Assembly: GCF_017562075.2 (NCBI RefSeq)
Contig: NC_054082.1
Coordinates: forward strand, 22,363,460 to 22,427,459
Reading direction: 5' to 3'
Length of the DNA: 64,000 nt
DNA from: Anopheles merus
Lineage: Eukaryota > Arthropoda > Insecta > Diptera > Culicidae
The position numbers and the translations under genes were made by a program. Under the pieces are notes generated by a model. It was not told where the DNA came from and did no database searches. It was given only the letters and a program-made list of their open reading frames with translations. This document shows positions 40,141 through 52,947 of the stretch, in pieces (position 1 is the stretch's first letter; each line of letters opens with the position of its first letter).

Positions 40141-43100
40141 GAAAGAAGATGGCGAAACAGAAATGCTATTAACGAATACGAAGTGTCCGGTTCAAAGTAT
40201 CTCTGTAGCCGAACTGGTCACACTTTTCATCGAATTCCTTCCAAATTCGATATGCTGATCATTAAGACAGTTATCAAATGGTGTGAAATTCATTATGCAC
40301 CAAAAATTCAGGCCAATAATTAAATTCGAAGAACTGCGGAACCATAAATTGGATTGTTCGAGAAGTACTACTGCCCAAAATTCGCCATTTAATTGGTTTT
40401 CAGCCCACATCGGTATGATAATTTAGTGCTATCGTTAATTTTCGATTTATGGGACTTATATCGAACGCATCGGGAGCGCATGCATATAGCTGCAGTCCGT
40501 ACGACCATCAATTGCATTCGCGTTCACATACCCGTCACATACACACTACTGTTGTTGTTGTTTTATTTTTTTACGAGGCTTTTTAGCATTCGCCTCTCTT
40601 ACACACTACTGTACGCAGCAGACTTTATTGGAGAAATAAGAAACAAAAAACTCACTCACACTCATCCAAACCTCAGAACACACGACACATGTCTGCATTT
40701 TTATGCACTTTTCGTGCAAAGCTTTTACTACCCCTTTGCTGCTGTAACAATACTCACACCACACACACACACACACAGGGACACATTGGACAGGGCAAAG
40801 TTCAGCGGTTACTATGTTTCGTACGGTTGTAGCTCTTTCTTTTTTTCCCCCTCAACACAAACCAACCAAGGCAAGGATTCGCGCTACCAACACAAACGCA
40901 ACCCGTCGAGGTGCGAATGAACGAATTCGACACAATCACCATCAGCCCTCATTCCAACTGAGCCCCGCGTGTTGTTTGAGTTACGCTTAGATTTGTGGCC
41001 GTTGTCGCTTACCATCGAACTCTTGCTTTGTTTTTTTTTTTTTTGGTTTCTCTTTCAGTTTTTTGTTGTGTTGTGTGTCGTGGTACCTCCGCCTGTGTCT
41101 GTACCGATTTGCGCTCCGCCAGCAAACGCCAAACAGATTAATTATGGATGCATTTGATTAGGGGTCATGATTATATTAACCATGCTGTGGTCATTTTCGG
41201 TTGAACCAGTTACCGACGCCGTGCGCTGTAAACAACATCCTCGAGCCAGCCGTGCCCGCCAGCACACAAGCACGCTCTGTGTGTGTGTGTATATATGTGA
41301 GAAAGCTTCCTCTTTTTTTGTTTGCTTCCTCTAATAGCAACACTTCTATTGGTATTGGTAAAGTTTGCTGCCACAATTTAGTTTGCCCATAGTTTCGTGT
41401 TTGCACAATTAACGTTCGCTCGATCGTCATTGACGGAAATGCTTCACGCTGCCGGAGGGGGAAGCATGCTTTCGAAAACATTTCTCGCAACCACGGGAAG
41501 CGCGGGAGCGAGGCGTCTAATCAAAGTTTTCGACGGTTTTAGACAGGCTGGAAAGGAAAATTTGGTCTATAATGGAGTGCGATTCGGCGAGTGATAATGG
41601 CGTAAACTCTGGCGCCATTGTTCGATTGGCAAGGCGATGTTTACCGGGCGCTACCGTACCAGATTACAGCTATTTATGCTGTCGTATTATCGATGATTGG
41701 TATGAAAATGAAGAGTTTTTAGGGAAGAGCATGGGGAGGTACTTTTTTCGAGTGGAAAATCCAGTAAGGAAACTGAAATGAGAGCTAGGAGGAGGATTTT
41801 GCCGAAAATAAAAATTATTCAGAAGCAGAACGCATATTTTCTTCTTGAATGTTTGTGCTTTCTCCAAAGCGCTAGAGACCTGGCAGGGACATTTATGTCA
41901 TTGTGAATTTGTTCCTGGAAAATACTTCTTCTTATTTTTCTTCTTCCTCATCTATTCATCAGATTATCTCAATAGAATCGTCCCAAACAGTTCCTGTTAG
42001 ATAAAGTACTCAGAGGATTATAATAGTTGATGCACACAAAAGCCCAAGAAGATGGCCAGTTTTGGTTATTATTCCTGTCTCTTTCTTAACCAGTTACTGT
42101 CACTCATTGTTACTGCTTATATTCTTGCAATTGTTTGCAGTTCTTTTCATTTTCTATGTATTTCATTCCAGTAAATGTACCAAAAACCTTCAATGCTTCA
42201 ACTCCGATAGCTGTCTAGGATCCAACATTGATCTCATATTTAATGGATTCGATTTCAAACCTGACGTTCTACACAGAATCCAACTAGCTCTGTTTAATAT
42301 TAGTTCCAATTTTGTTATCAGATGCTTTGTGTATCGCGAGATTGCTTCCCCTCAAGCAAAGGTTTGTTTGGAGTAATGCATCTTGGGCAGTGCGCGAAAC
42401 TAATCACTTGCTAGTAGAGAGATGTCGCTAAATCGTAGAATTGATGCATAGCGTTGGTTGGCTAACTCATCGAAACAGAGTAGCAAAAATACCTCACAGA
42501 GATAAGAATCATAGACACAGGTATCGTTGAAATAAGTATTTTTTGTACATATAAATATATAGAAACATGGCAAATACGTCAAACAGGTTTCCAAAAATGT
42601 GTTCACCATCACTCCTTGCCCAATGTGAAAATAGTCCTCAAACCTGCTCACGGCAACCGTCGTATCACGCTCGTTCGAGCCAAATTCAGCTAAATCCTGT
42701 CAACGCGCAAACCCTCAACCCCCAGGTACAGTCAAATCGTATGAATTTTGAAGCAGTACTTCCGCTAAACGACATCAACGGTCTGCTGCTACCGGGGCCG
42801 CGCAACAACGAGTCACGTCCGATGCACTGCGCCGGCCATCGGCGTACGAGGTCCCCAGATGCGTACCGCGATTGTTTTGTACTACGCGGGCAGCCTTTGT
42901 ATATTTTATTTCCCGCACAACTCGTTATCCTCATCGATAAATCTCAGGCCAAAAATGTCATCGTTCGCTCCCGGAATACCGGCTTTCGTGAATCAATGAA
43001 ACAAACACGACCAAACGAAATGTGTATCCACACAGCATCCGGAACGTGAACGAAACAGATTGAAAGCACCCGTTCGAATTGTCAAACAGTGGCCAAACCT

Positions 43101-46100
43101 TCGCGAAGATGAAACGGAATTTGGCCGCTGCTGCGGCTGATGACGCGGTGACTCCATACATCGGAGCATCGGTTTCCATGCCGCAGGCAAACGCGGCTGG
43201 AACCCGGAACCGGAAGGTGAAACAGAATTAGTTCTGTTCCGCGAACCGTAGCTCGATTGCAAACTTCATGCACCCGCGTGCATAATCAATCATTCCCCCG
43301 GTTGGATGTGTGGAATTTTGTGTTGCTAAAATCGTATTGTATTTCCTTCCTCCCCCATTCGCATTGGTTGGGATGGTGGAGTGGAAATATTCAACGCACG
43401 ATATAACACGGTTTAAGAATTTTCCTGCAGCAAACTGTAAAACATCCTGTACAAGTATTGAAATGTTGTTCAAATGTATTTATTCTCAACGAACGCCAAT
43501 CTCGTACAAAATGTATGATACCGTCTATCTACCCACCCATTACCAACAATACATTTGCTTTTGTCCATTAAAATAAATTTCTCCTTTCTATTATCAGTCT
43601 TTGGCTCTTTGTTCGCGAAATTATCTCCAGCTATGTTTTGTGCCTTCGAGGGCCGTTCCTTGCGACGTACGTACCCCGTCAAGTAAGCACACACTCAAAA
43701 GGTGGAGCTCCGCGAACGCATTCGAACTACTGTACTGTTTGGGCCCCTGGTTTCCCATTGCATTGTTTTTCACTTTTATGGAAGCCAATTATGTTATGCT
43801 GCCGCGGTGGAAACAATAAAACCTCGTAAAAGAAACCATCTCCCACCCGTCGCCCTCGCCCTCAATTCTTTTCACACGATGGGGGGCGAACGTTTTGACG
43901 ATAGCGTATGAGCTTTTTCTTACATTTACGGTTTCTCTCCATCTTTCTCGCTCGCTGTTGGTTGTACTGTTGGTACTGTGTAATGTTTGCGTTTTTGTTG
44001 TTGTTGTCTTACGGGTTTTCCCCTACTTCTGCAACCACCCCAAACGGTACAGAACTAGGACCAGGAATGGTCGCAATAACCGCGGCCAGCAGAACACACT
44101 GTACCACCAAAATGCATTTATCATCTTACAATTCCACCTTCTCGGCGTATCACTGTGTGTGTGTAACCGGTAGGAAGTAACCATTGCACCGTTGAAATAT
44201 GTTTATGGTCGCTACATTCGGTACACGTGTGGCCATAAATTCCTTTTTCGTACTTGTGTGTTCTTGGGCAGTTCCTTTTTTTTTTGTTTCATCTTTTTGG
44301 CTTTGTTTGTGGCTTTCTGTTGGAGATTTGTTTGAAGTGTTGCTATGCTGAGAAACAATGGGTTTATTCCCGTGAAATGTGTAGTTTCTTAAGACAATAA
44401 AGTGCAAGAAACATTATATGTGAATTGTATGAAAAATTGTAAATACTATTTATTGATTAATCACATTTTTTGTTGCATCATGCAGCACTTTAATTAATTG
44501 TTAAAAAAACGAAAAATTAAAGTAGGTTTTTTTATTAAACATCAAAAAAGGATAGCTCTGTGTATCATTTCAGACAGTTTCACCCAACTATATTTCATTT
44601 TCTACGAAAAAAAAATCGCGCCCAATGTATCATGTCACCGATATTTACCCACGGTAATCGATTTCCAATAAACTAATGCAATCTAACCGTGCAGAAGTAA
44701 TTATGGTTTGCATGTCGAGCAAACATTGCGACCCCGTTTGATGAGTTTGTGCTTGCCTGCAATCAGCGGAAACGCAATACTATCTGTATTTTATTTGGCA
44801 GCCCACTGTTTGATCAGTTAAAGCGATCGAGTTTTTTGTTTTATCGTCCTTTCTGTTCCGTCCCTCATCTCGCACACAGCCTGCCATTTCAAATTAGCGC
44901 AGTTTTGTTTGTCGTTGCTTGAACTCCATGCTGGTATTAAATAAACGGCCGCCAATGGGTATGATGCCATGCCCCGGGCACCACCACTCCCCAATGTTAC
45001 CAGCACCCGAAACAGGCAAGTGGAAAATCGCTTCTTTTTTGCTTGCCTCATCAGAACCCCTTTCACCGCTGCGTTCAGGTGAACAAAAAGCACTAATAAA
45101 ACTGAGTGAAAAACCACTCGCAAATATTAGCTCATTAGCGAAATGTTCAATCGGTTACGTAAGCCTCCATTTTCCATTGCGCAAAGTCCATTTCCCTTTT
45201 GCGCCACGCATCACGTCCGCCCGCCCACCCGCCCAGGCGAACAACTATAACGTTTCGCGAAGGGATGGCAAATTTAAAAGCATAAGCATGGCACCGAAAA
45301 AAGTATCAACCAGCGCAAAAGTACAATTGTAATAGAGACAAAAAATTATGTACTCTACCATTTGGGGAGGGGAGGGGGGTGGTAGGAGACGGCACGGAAC
45401 AGACCTTTCGCGGCTCTCTCCCTTTTGTGTCAGCAGGGACGTGATTTTGTACTCATCCGATTGGGACTCTGGGTATGTATAAATGAGTAGATGTAAGCGG
45501 CCCACCGCTTGTCGCGCGTTCAGAAATGCATAAATTATCGCTATCCAAAAGGAACGACACAAAAAAAACTTGCGCGCACACACACACGGAAAGGAAAATA
45601 GAAAAATCTTGCGCTCTTACGCCGTTGTCATCATTCGTTGCCGTTGTCTTTGCCGGGAGTTCGGCCGGTTTGCCTATGCTGAGACTCCCATGCTTTGTGC
45701 TTCAATCGGCAGCCTTTTTTCCCTCCTCCCCCCCCCACCCCCCCGAGCGCGAATGCTGTGACCCTTTGGAACTCCCTCGACCCCCCAGCAGGCCTGGGCT
45801 GGGCTTTAAGTCGCTAGCACCAGCAGCAGCAGTAGCAGCAGCAGTGTGGCGCAATGGAGCACGCGACGGGGGAAAACGTTTAGGATTAAATATTCAGCGC
45901 CGTAGTCAGATTCCACCTTTAAAGTGAAACCGTGGCACACATCTATAGTACGCCACTTGATACGCGTGTGGTGCTGGATCAAAGGGGCGTTTACGCGATT
46001 GCTAAGAAGTTGCGGGGGTTGTGTTTTCTTTCTTTTCTTTCTTTTTTGTTATTTTGTTGGTGTTTAAATTTTAACGGGCTTACGATTGTTGCGAATCGTT

Positions 46101-46820
46101 CGGGGAGGCGAACGAACGCTAGAAATATTAGGCACGGGGTTTGAAACATACACCGCTGCATATCATAATAATGCGTCGTAACATCTTTCGTAACAATGAA
46201 TCTATCTTTCTTTAAAACACGTTACAAAGTTTGTGGGTTTTACTACTTCTTCTGTGTAGTAGTAATCGAGTCCGCTCTATAGCGAGACTTATTAGTATCA
46301 CACAGCCAGTGGTAATTCATTCCTTGGTACGGTCCCGGATGGTAATCGATATCGTTCGGTCTTGTTGGAGCCGATGATTCTATAGAATAGACCGGCCCAT
46401 TGGTCCCTGGTATGGTATACTGAAACATATTTTGTGCATCTTTGTGTTTCATTTTCTCCACGTTTATTCAATTGTGTTAGTTATGTGTCTTTGCCAACTT
46501 CATTTAACTTCTTATTCTGCTACACATATAAAGTTACGAGCTTTCAAGACTTATGAGGATTATAAGATATTAAATGTATCGGACAAGCAGTCGAATAGCC
46601 ATGTTCTTGTTACGAGAAACCAAACAGAAGGGTTCCCCTTTTAGGCCTTGCGAGAGCCGAAAAGCTATCCAACGGACGAAAAGGTAGTATCTCTTACAGA
46701 TATAATCTGTTATCTATAATCAAATTATCTTTTAATCGTACATAGTAAAAATACTTCCACAGCTCAACACACCGTTGCAAACTCAGTGTCAATACTACCA
46801 TTTTAAACTTCTGAAGGAAG
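40141..46820. other. Intergenic spacer upstream of acj6, no gene recognised
   Basis: Many short ORFs on both strands with no recognisable family. It has CA runs near 40759-40778, 41278-41292 and 44152-44163, and GC-rich segments at 42.6-43.2 kb and 45.4-45.9 kb. The longest frame (42567-43049) has no splice signals or domain that would support a gene. Confidence 0.45.
46243..46452 (-). CDS. Weak small ORF or exon candidate, unknown
   Basis: A 69-codon frame starting at ATG 46452 and ending TTTQKK-like with TAG at 46243. Its composition is protein-like (PTRPNDIDYHPGPYQG, NYHWLCDTNKS). An acceptor-like ATGTTTCAG precedes the tyrosine codon of the inner part, so it could be a terminal exon. No family is recognised and no partner exon was found; it may be a chance frame. 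Confidence 0.15.
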   Translation of the reverse strand: MKHKDAQNMFQYTIPGTNGPVYSIESSAPTRPNDIDYHPGPYQGMNYHWLCDTNKSRYRADSITTTQKK

Positions 46821-47102
46821 GAGTGCTCGCTACCTTTTTAGGATCGCGGACCACTTGGCTTTGAAACTTCATATGCACATCCATTGAGGGCATACATTTA
46901 GTGGACTTACTTCAAAGTTTTTTGTCAAAAATATGTTTTAGTTTTATTATGGACATGCCTGTTAAAAATATAATATTAATTATAGGAAAAATTGCTGTAT
47001 AATAATAAGCTTTTCTTTTTCAAAAATAAATTCTTTCGCGGACCAAGTCTGTTTACGACACGGACCATAAATGGTCCGCGGATCACAGGTTGGAGACCAC
47101 TG
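46821..47102. mobile_element. hAT-like MITE with imperfect terminal inverted repeats
   Basis: The left end, GAGTGCTCGCTACC followed by GGATCGCGGACCA, is an imperfect inverted match to the right end (minus strand CAGTGGTCTCCAACC, then GATCCGCGGACCA). An internal inverted repeat GGACCATAAATGGTCC lies at 47072-47087. It is 282 bp with no coding capacity. Flanking duplications are not exact, so the family assignment rests on the CAGTGGTCTCC terminus. Confidence 0.55.
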
Positions 47103-50100
47103 CCTTAAGGAACCTTAAGGTATTTACATGGCATCAACTGTAAACAGAACGTTCCTGGAATCAAATCCTGCCAATACAGTTGACGCTCTTTCTCGATGTT
47201 TTATGGACACGGACACATTTTTGAATATTCTTTCAACTTTTTGAAGATCAATAAGTGCACGCATTAGTTTGTTTGGTCAGTTAAGTCTCTCTGCGTGAAT
47301 TGCTACATTAAGGCTGTCCATTTATGTCCAAGTTATTGGCCTTCTACGTAACATTGTTCGTTAAGAAACGGTAGCGTTCAAACAGCGTCCTCTCATTGAT
47401 CGATTGCTCTGCGATTTAGATTGCAATCTGCATAAGGGTCAAGTAAGGCGTCATTTAACTCTGAGCGAGCAAATTCAACTACGCTAATTCAACTCACCTA
47501 TGCTTCCATTGTAACTGTTTTTAATAAGACTACATGTGTATTTACATTTCTGCTACTACACTTGTAAGTTTTACCCAAATTAAGCTAATTCGTCTAGCTT
47601 CGTTTAAAACTAGTCGCAATCATTAACTACTAACAACTGTAATAATTGGCACCGGTCCCATGCGCACTTAATCAACATCCCAACCTATGAATGACAATTG
47701 TGTTGCCCTTTCCCCCCCCCCCCCCCCCTTAACAAGCATTACACCTAATTAGTGTTTGTGCGCATATGGTACCGTGACCCGCGACATAATCAACTTAAAA
47801 GTATTCAGCTAGCTAATTCACTTGGCTTAATTAGAACCGGTTGAGAGATTACTTTGTCTATCGAACGTCAACCTGAGTGCCCGCTGTACGGTGACAATGC
47901 CCATCTTCAGCCCCTACGGCATAGGCACCACGGGCCACATGAATGACAAATTATTATGATAAATGGCACACCTTTCCTTCCTGTCCTCGTGTGCATGTAC
48001 CGTACAACGCATACAGCTACACAACTGTCAATTGCATTTGGAAATGGAGTCAAATTGTATGTTCGTGCAGCAGAAAGCCACTCTTTGCTACGATTGCTAC
48101 GGAACCCAAAGGCGTCGTGCACGGAAAGTTGCATGGTAAAAGAGCCAGCACCGCAGTGCCCAGAGCTCGGGAAGACATGCGGGCACACAAAGCTTCGTGC
48201 CTTCGAGGCGATCGATATTGTTGGGCCACGTCGATGTTGGGTAGGGTTGGTTTATGACGGAGCGCTTACTTTCGTAAGCTACTAATAAACGTACACCAAG
48301 CTGCTGCCCCCGCCCGACGTGCTGCGGGGTTTATGATTGGACAGTCGTTCGTAATAATCACCGGCAACTCCTACCGATGGTACACGTAAAAATAACCGAA
48401 TGGCTGTAATGAACATTTACAAAGCCTACATTAAACTCGGTCTCCCTATGTGCCGTTGTGTCTGAATAAAGCTTTCCCCGTAATGCTGCACGATTTGTAC
48501 TCCATTTTCTATTCCTGCCTGCCCTGCTAGCCTGGCTGAAGTGTTTGCTCCCCAACAGCCAACTGTGTGTGCCAGTGAATTGAGCTCACCAATACAGCCG
48601 TACGTTAGACGGAGCTCCCACCAGCTTAGAGCCTGAAGTTGGGTTGGGGGGGGGGGGGTGGGGTGAAGATTCTAGGGATCAAACACACACACACATACAC
48701 AAAGACACATACCGTGAAAATGTTGCATTTTAGTGGAAAAGGTAATTATTTGCTCACGAAGCGAAGGTGGCGTTGGAGTGGGAAGCAGAGTTAAGAGAGG
48801 GAAAGGAGTATTGATCATCAACACCGGAACGGCGAAAGCTTTAACCCCCTCCCCCCCTTCATGGCAGGAATGGGGACGGATTTTCAGAGAAAAACACCCT
48901 TTCCCCTTCGCTTCTCCCACCGCTATTATTGTTGGAGCTGGACGTGGTAAGCAGATGGTGCGCATGTCCGGAACGCACGGGGACACAGCGACATGATGAC
49001 ACATTCACCATTGCCACTGCTAGTACATCCACTGTGCTAGCACTCACACACACACCCACACACACACACACTTATACAATCCACCTGAAAGCGGAAAAGG
49101 ATTTAATGCCGAGGCCGATCATCGAGCAAAAAGCAAGGAGGTAAATCGTGCATCGGAAATGGAAATGTTTCGTATGCGAAGTGACACGGAAAACTGCCGT
49201 TTTAATTATGTGCTGGTGCCATCTTTTACGCGCTGCCGCATCTCACATTCACGGCGAGTGGGGTATTTTGGCGCGAGGGTTTTTGTTGTTTTCAAATGAA
49301 TTGAATTTGCATAACGTGAGCGATAATTTTTTTGAAATGGTTGTAAACAGCACGTCCCTTAAAAAAGTGTATGACGTAAAAGGATGATCTGTTAAAATTT
49401 ACAACATCGTGTTAAGTTCTGATATATTTTACGGAGTTAACATTTTCTTTAAACCTCCTAATCTAATTCCAAACTAATCTAATCGAACACCCAAAACATA
49501 GTAATGAAACCAACAGGAAAAATGAACAATATGCAAAATTTTCAAAAATGATATCAAACTCGATCTATCTTCGAGGAATACATAACATACAATTGCAAAA
49601 TAAATTGCAATCACCTTTAACATTCATTAACTTAGGAGAATCATGTGAAAACATAGGATCATTAGGATGTTAAAAGCACAAAAAATTCTAAACCAAAAAA
49701 GAACACTCGTCTACCGCACTAAAACAATGCCGATGCATATTGCAATTGAACGGCAACAATGGATATAAATAAATATAAATTAACCCTAACATGTTTAATT
49801 TCGTTGTCTTGTTTTTATGAAGAATTAATAAAAAAGCTCTTCCAACAACAACAACAACAACAATACAAACTCCATTTGTTTTCCAATCTCTTTTTACGTT
49901 CATATGTTAATCTCAATTGTACAGTTGAAGTTCAAACACAACTGTGCCCCTTCTCCAACGTGGTGATGATCGTTACACCGATCTAATTGAATTATGGTCA
50001 CTGTGGAGTGAATGACAAATCTGGTTTAGATTCAAACTACTCAACGGCAACCATCAGCAAAAAAAAAAGGAAGCCATCGCACACACGCTTAAATGGCTAA

Positions 50101-51284
50101 CCCTGAATTTATTCTACTAAACCTGTTGCCAGCGTCCAGCGCGTCGCTTGGTTGAATTTATTAAACATTTATCATTCATTCATCATTCAGCGAGCATTTA
50201 TTGAGGGTTTTGCGGTTAAAACCATTGCAACGCCTCGGACAAACGCACTAACCCGCCCATCGTCCATTCGCAGATCGAATTTATTGCAGTTTAGGTGGGT
50301 TAGATAAGCGTTAAATCGTTTGCACGCATCACTGAAATAAAAAAACCAATGCACTCAAACCCATTCTACCCACAGATCCTAACTTAACTAAACTGTTGTG
50401 TGCTTACAAATTAACAGCTCCATAGTGAAAAAAGGTAGTTCATGATAGTTTTCACAAAAATAATGTTTGTTGCAGCAAATAATTGTTATTAGTAGTCCGT
50501 GTGAATGATCTTAAACATGATTTTTACCCTGAGTACAGTAAAATGTTACAGCTTAAAGAAAATTGACTGTAGTTACACTGAAGCTTGTAATTGGCTGTAA
50601 TAAAACCACCGAAAACGCAAATTCAATGTTCAATGCATTTGTTAACAGCTCAGCGGGAACAGTGTTTAGTTTAATCGAACGTAAAACGTGTTTGCGCTTA
50701 TTCCACGTACAAGACAATACAATTTCAACATTAAAAAAAAAACATTCCGAATCTTCAGGAAAATGCACATTGCAATTAAAATAAAACCAGCAAGTTAAAT
50801 GTTGAACAACATAATTCGATAGGGATCAAACCAAACAGATACATTTGCTGGCCAATTCTCTTCACATTTGTCCCCATTCGCTTTGGTTCACCCTTTCATC
50901 AACTACGTACGCAGCCGACACGTGTGTTTATTTAAGGTAATTTGAGTGCAAACACAAACAGGGATATTATAGTTTTTTTAACTGTATAACTGTTGATCCT
51001 TGGTCGTTGACAAATAACTAATCACAGCGTAGTGTTCAATGAACAATAATGTAATATACACCCCATGAGTTTTATCTTGCATCAAATGATAAATATGGCT
51101 TAAACGCACGTATTTTGTCCTGTGTTTTTATGAAAATATTCACTTCTTTGTTTAGCAAAACTGTACTTTTAAGCGGTACAACACGATATTTACCGGGAAA
51201 TCGTTGTGTTAACAAATAGTATAATTAATAGCATAGTGCCATCAGCAACAAATTGTTTGATTTTAAAAGGATGTAACATGATTT

Positions 51285-51317
51285 TGTATTGTATTGTATT
51301 GTATTGTATTGTATTGT
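51285..51317. repeat. (GTATT)n pentanucleotide microsatellite
   Basis: Six consecutive GTATT units in AT-rich intergenic DNA. Confidence 0.95.
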
Positions 51318-52773
51318 TCATTTTAAATAGGGTAATTGGTCAAGGTAATAAATTGTTTCTTTAATGTGAACATTTTGACGAACTCGTCGTATTTCAACCA
51401 TTGGATGTCTTTTCAAGATGAATATCTCTTCAAGTTGTACATTCTCTAAGTTGTATATGCAATTTGGTAGCCCAAATTCTCTATGACAAATGACAGTTCA
51501 CAAAATATCGGTCAAAGAAGGACAAGTTTTCTCATAGATTCTTGGATACCTTATAACAAGCACCTTCATTAGTTTTCCTGAACATGAATATCTCCCTAAG
51601 CTGCTCTTAGTTCTTTGAAGCTTAATTTTAGAGAGATTTCACTGTAGTTGGGTCCTGAGAGGTCGATAGTTGTGAAATTTAAAAAAAAAATTCTGGAAAT
51701 AAGTGATATTGCATTGTAATAAATACACTATTATCATCTGATTGGTACAATAGTATTGTAGTTATTACTTTAAAAACTCAATGACAAACTAATAATTTCA
51801 GACAACTCACTAAATATGTATGTAAAAAAAACAACTATGTTAGTATGCATGTAATTGCAAGAATGATAAACTAATGAGTTAAAAAAGGAAGAGCTCTTAA
51901 ATATAAAAAAATAATTATTTATGTTTAAAATTGCACTAGTGGTTAAAATCATTGTATTAGTATATACTAATTAAATTAAATAGCAAAACTAAATTCTTTA
52001 AAAATCCACCTCATAACGAATAAACGAATCATTGACGTATACCATTTCTAATTCGTACCGTCTCACCAAAACTCAGACTGATCATCCGATAAATCAGTAA
52101 ATTAACTCATTTTTTTAATGCCGACGCTATCGCATAATGCGTAAGACATTATCAACTTGAACTTTACTGTAATTTTTTTATAATTTAATAGAATAACATT
52201 TAATTTTTTTTGTCATGTGCTTTTTCACGTATGATGCCTAGAATCGTCTTGTGGCAGAAGTAATATATACCTACGGCAAAAGAGATTATCCTGTTATACT
52301 TCTTTGAGCACACTAAACTCACACTCACGTTCATCAACAACTACTCAGTAATATCACACACTAATATGCTCGACAGAAACACGTGTCCACAAAGCATTTG
52401 ATTTTATTTTTTTTTTTTTAATAGTTTCGGACAACACGTGACAGTCAACCTAGATACATAATGCCATTTGCAGAGGAGTGTATCGACATTTCCTAGATGA
52501 TTGCAGCCTGAAATTGTGTATCCAAATGTAACTTCATTTCTTATATCAATTCAATTGAAATATCAATTGTCTGTATTGAAGATCACCTGGACAGCAGAGG
52601 TTACAACTGTCACTGGTTCATTTTTGTTTTCTGTTGGCAATACAATCAATCAATCACATATAAACAAACTAAACTTGTTCATCAAGTTTGCTTAAGTTCA
52701 TCACACTGTTATTGTGTAAACTGTTCAGCCACGTTGTCACTCGCAATTTTCGACCAATAAACGCTCTGCAACA

Positions 52774-52947
52774 ATGTGCATCTCCGTACAATATCACAAT
52801 TCACCATTTGCAGTAACCACGAATAATCCTGAACCACCAGATATCGGATATCCATCGGGTCCACATCCGCGGCAAGGCAGATTCACAATTGACGGTATCG
52901 CCGTATCGCCATGCAGCACCATCGGACGCGGAGTGAAATTTAAATGA
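52774..52947 (+). CDS. Candidate small protein or exon (57 aa), unknown family
   Basis: Starts ATG at 52774 (context AACA) and ends TGA at 52945-52947. The open frame extends about 19 further codons upstream to a TAA. The sequence is protein-like: PEPPDIGYPSGPHPRQGRF, then TIDGIAVSPCSTIGRGVKFK. A good acceptor-like sequence CACCATTTGCAG lies inside the frame, so it might be a terminal exon. No signal peptide, transmembrane segment or known family is recognised, and the opposite strand is also open here. Confidence 0.25.
   Translation: MCISVQYHNSPFAVTTNNPEPPDIGYPSGPHPRQGRFTIDGIAVSPCSTIGRGVKFK

Noticed and set aside
42567..43049. 160-codon frame upstream of acj6
   Set aside because: No domain, no splice partner and mixed composition; likely chance. 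Not listed as a gene.
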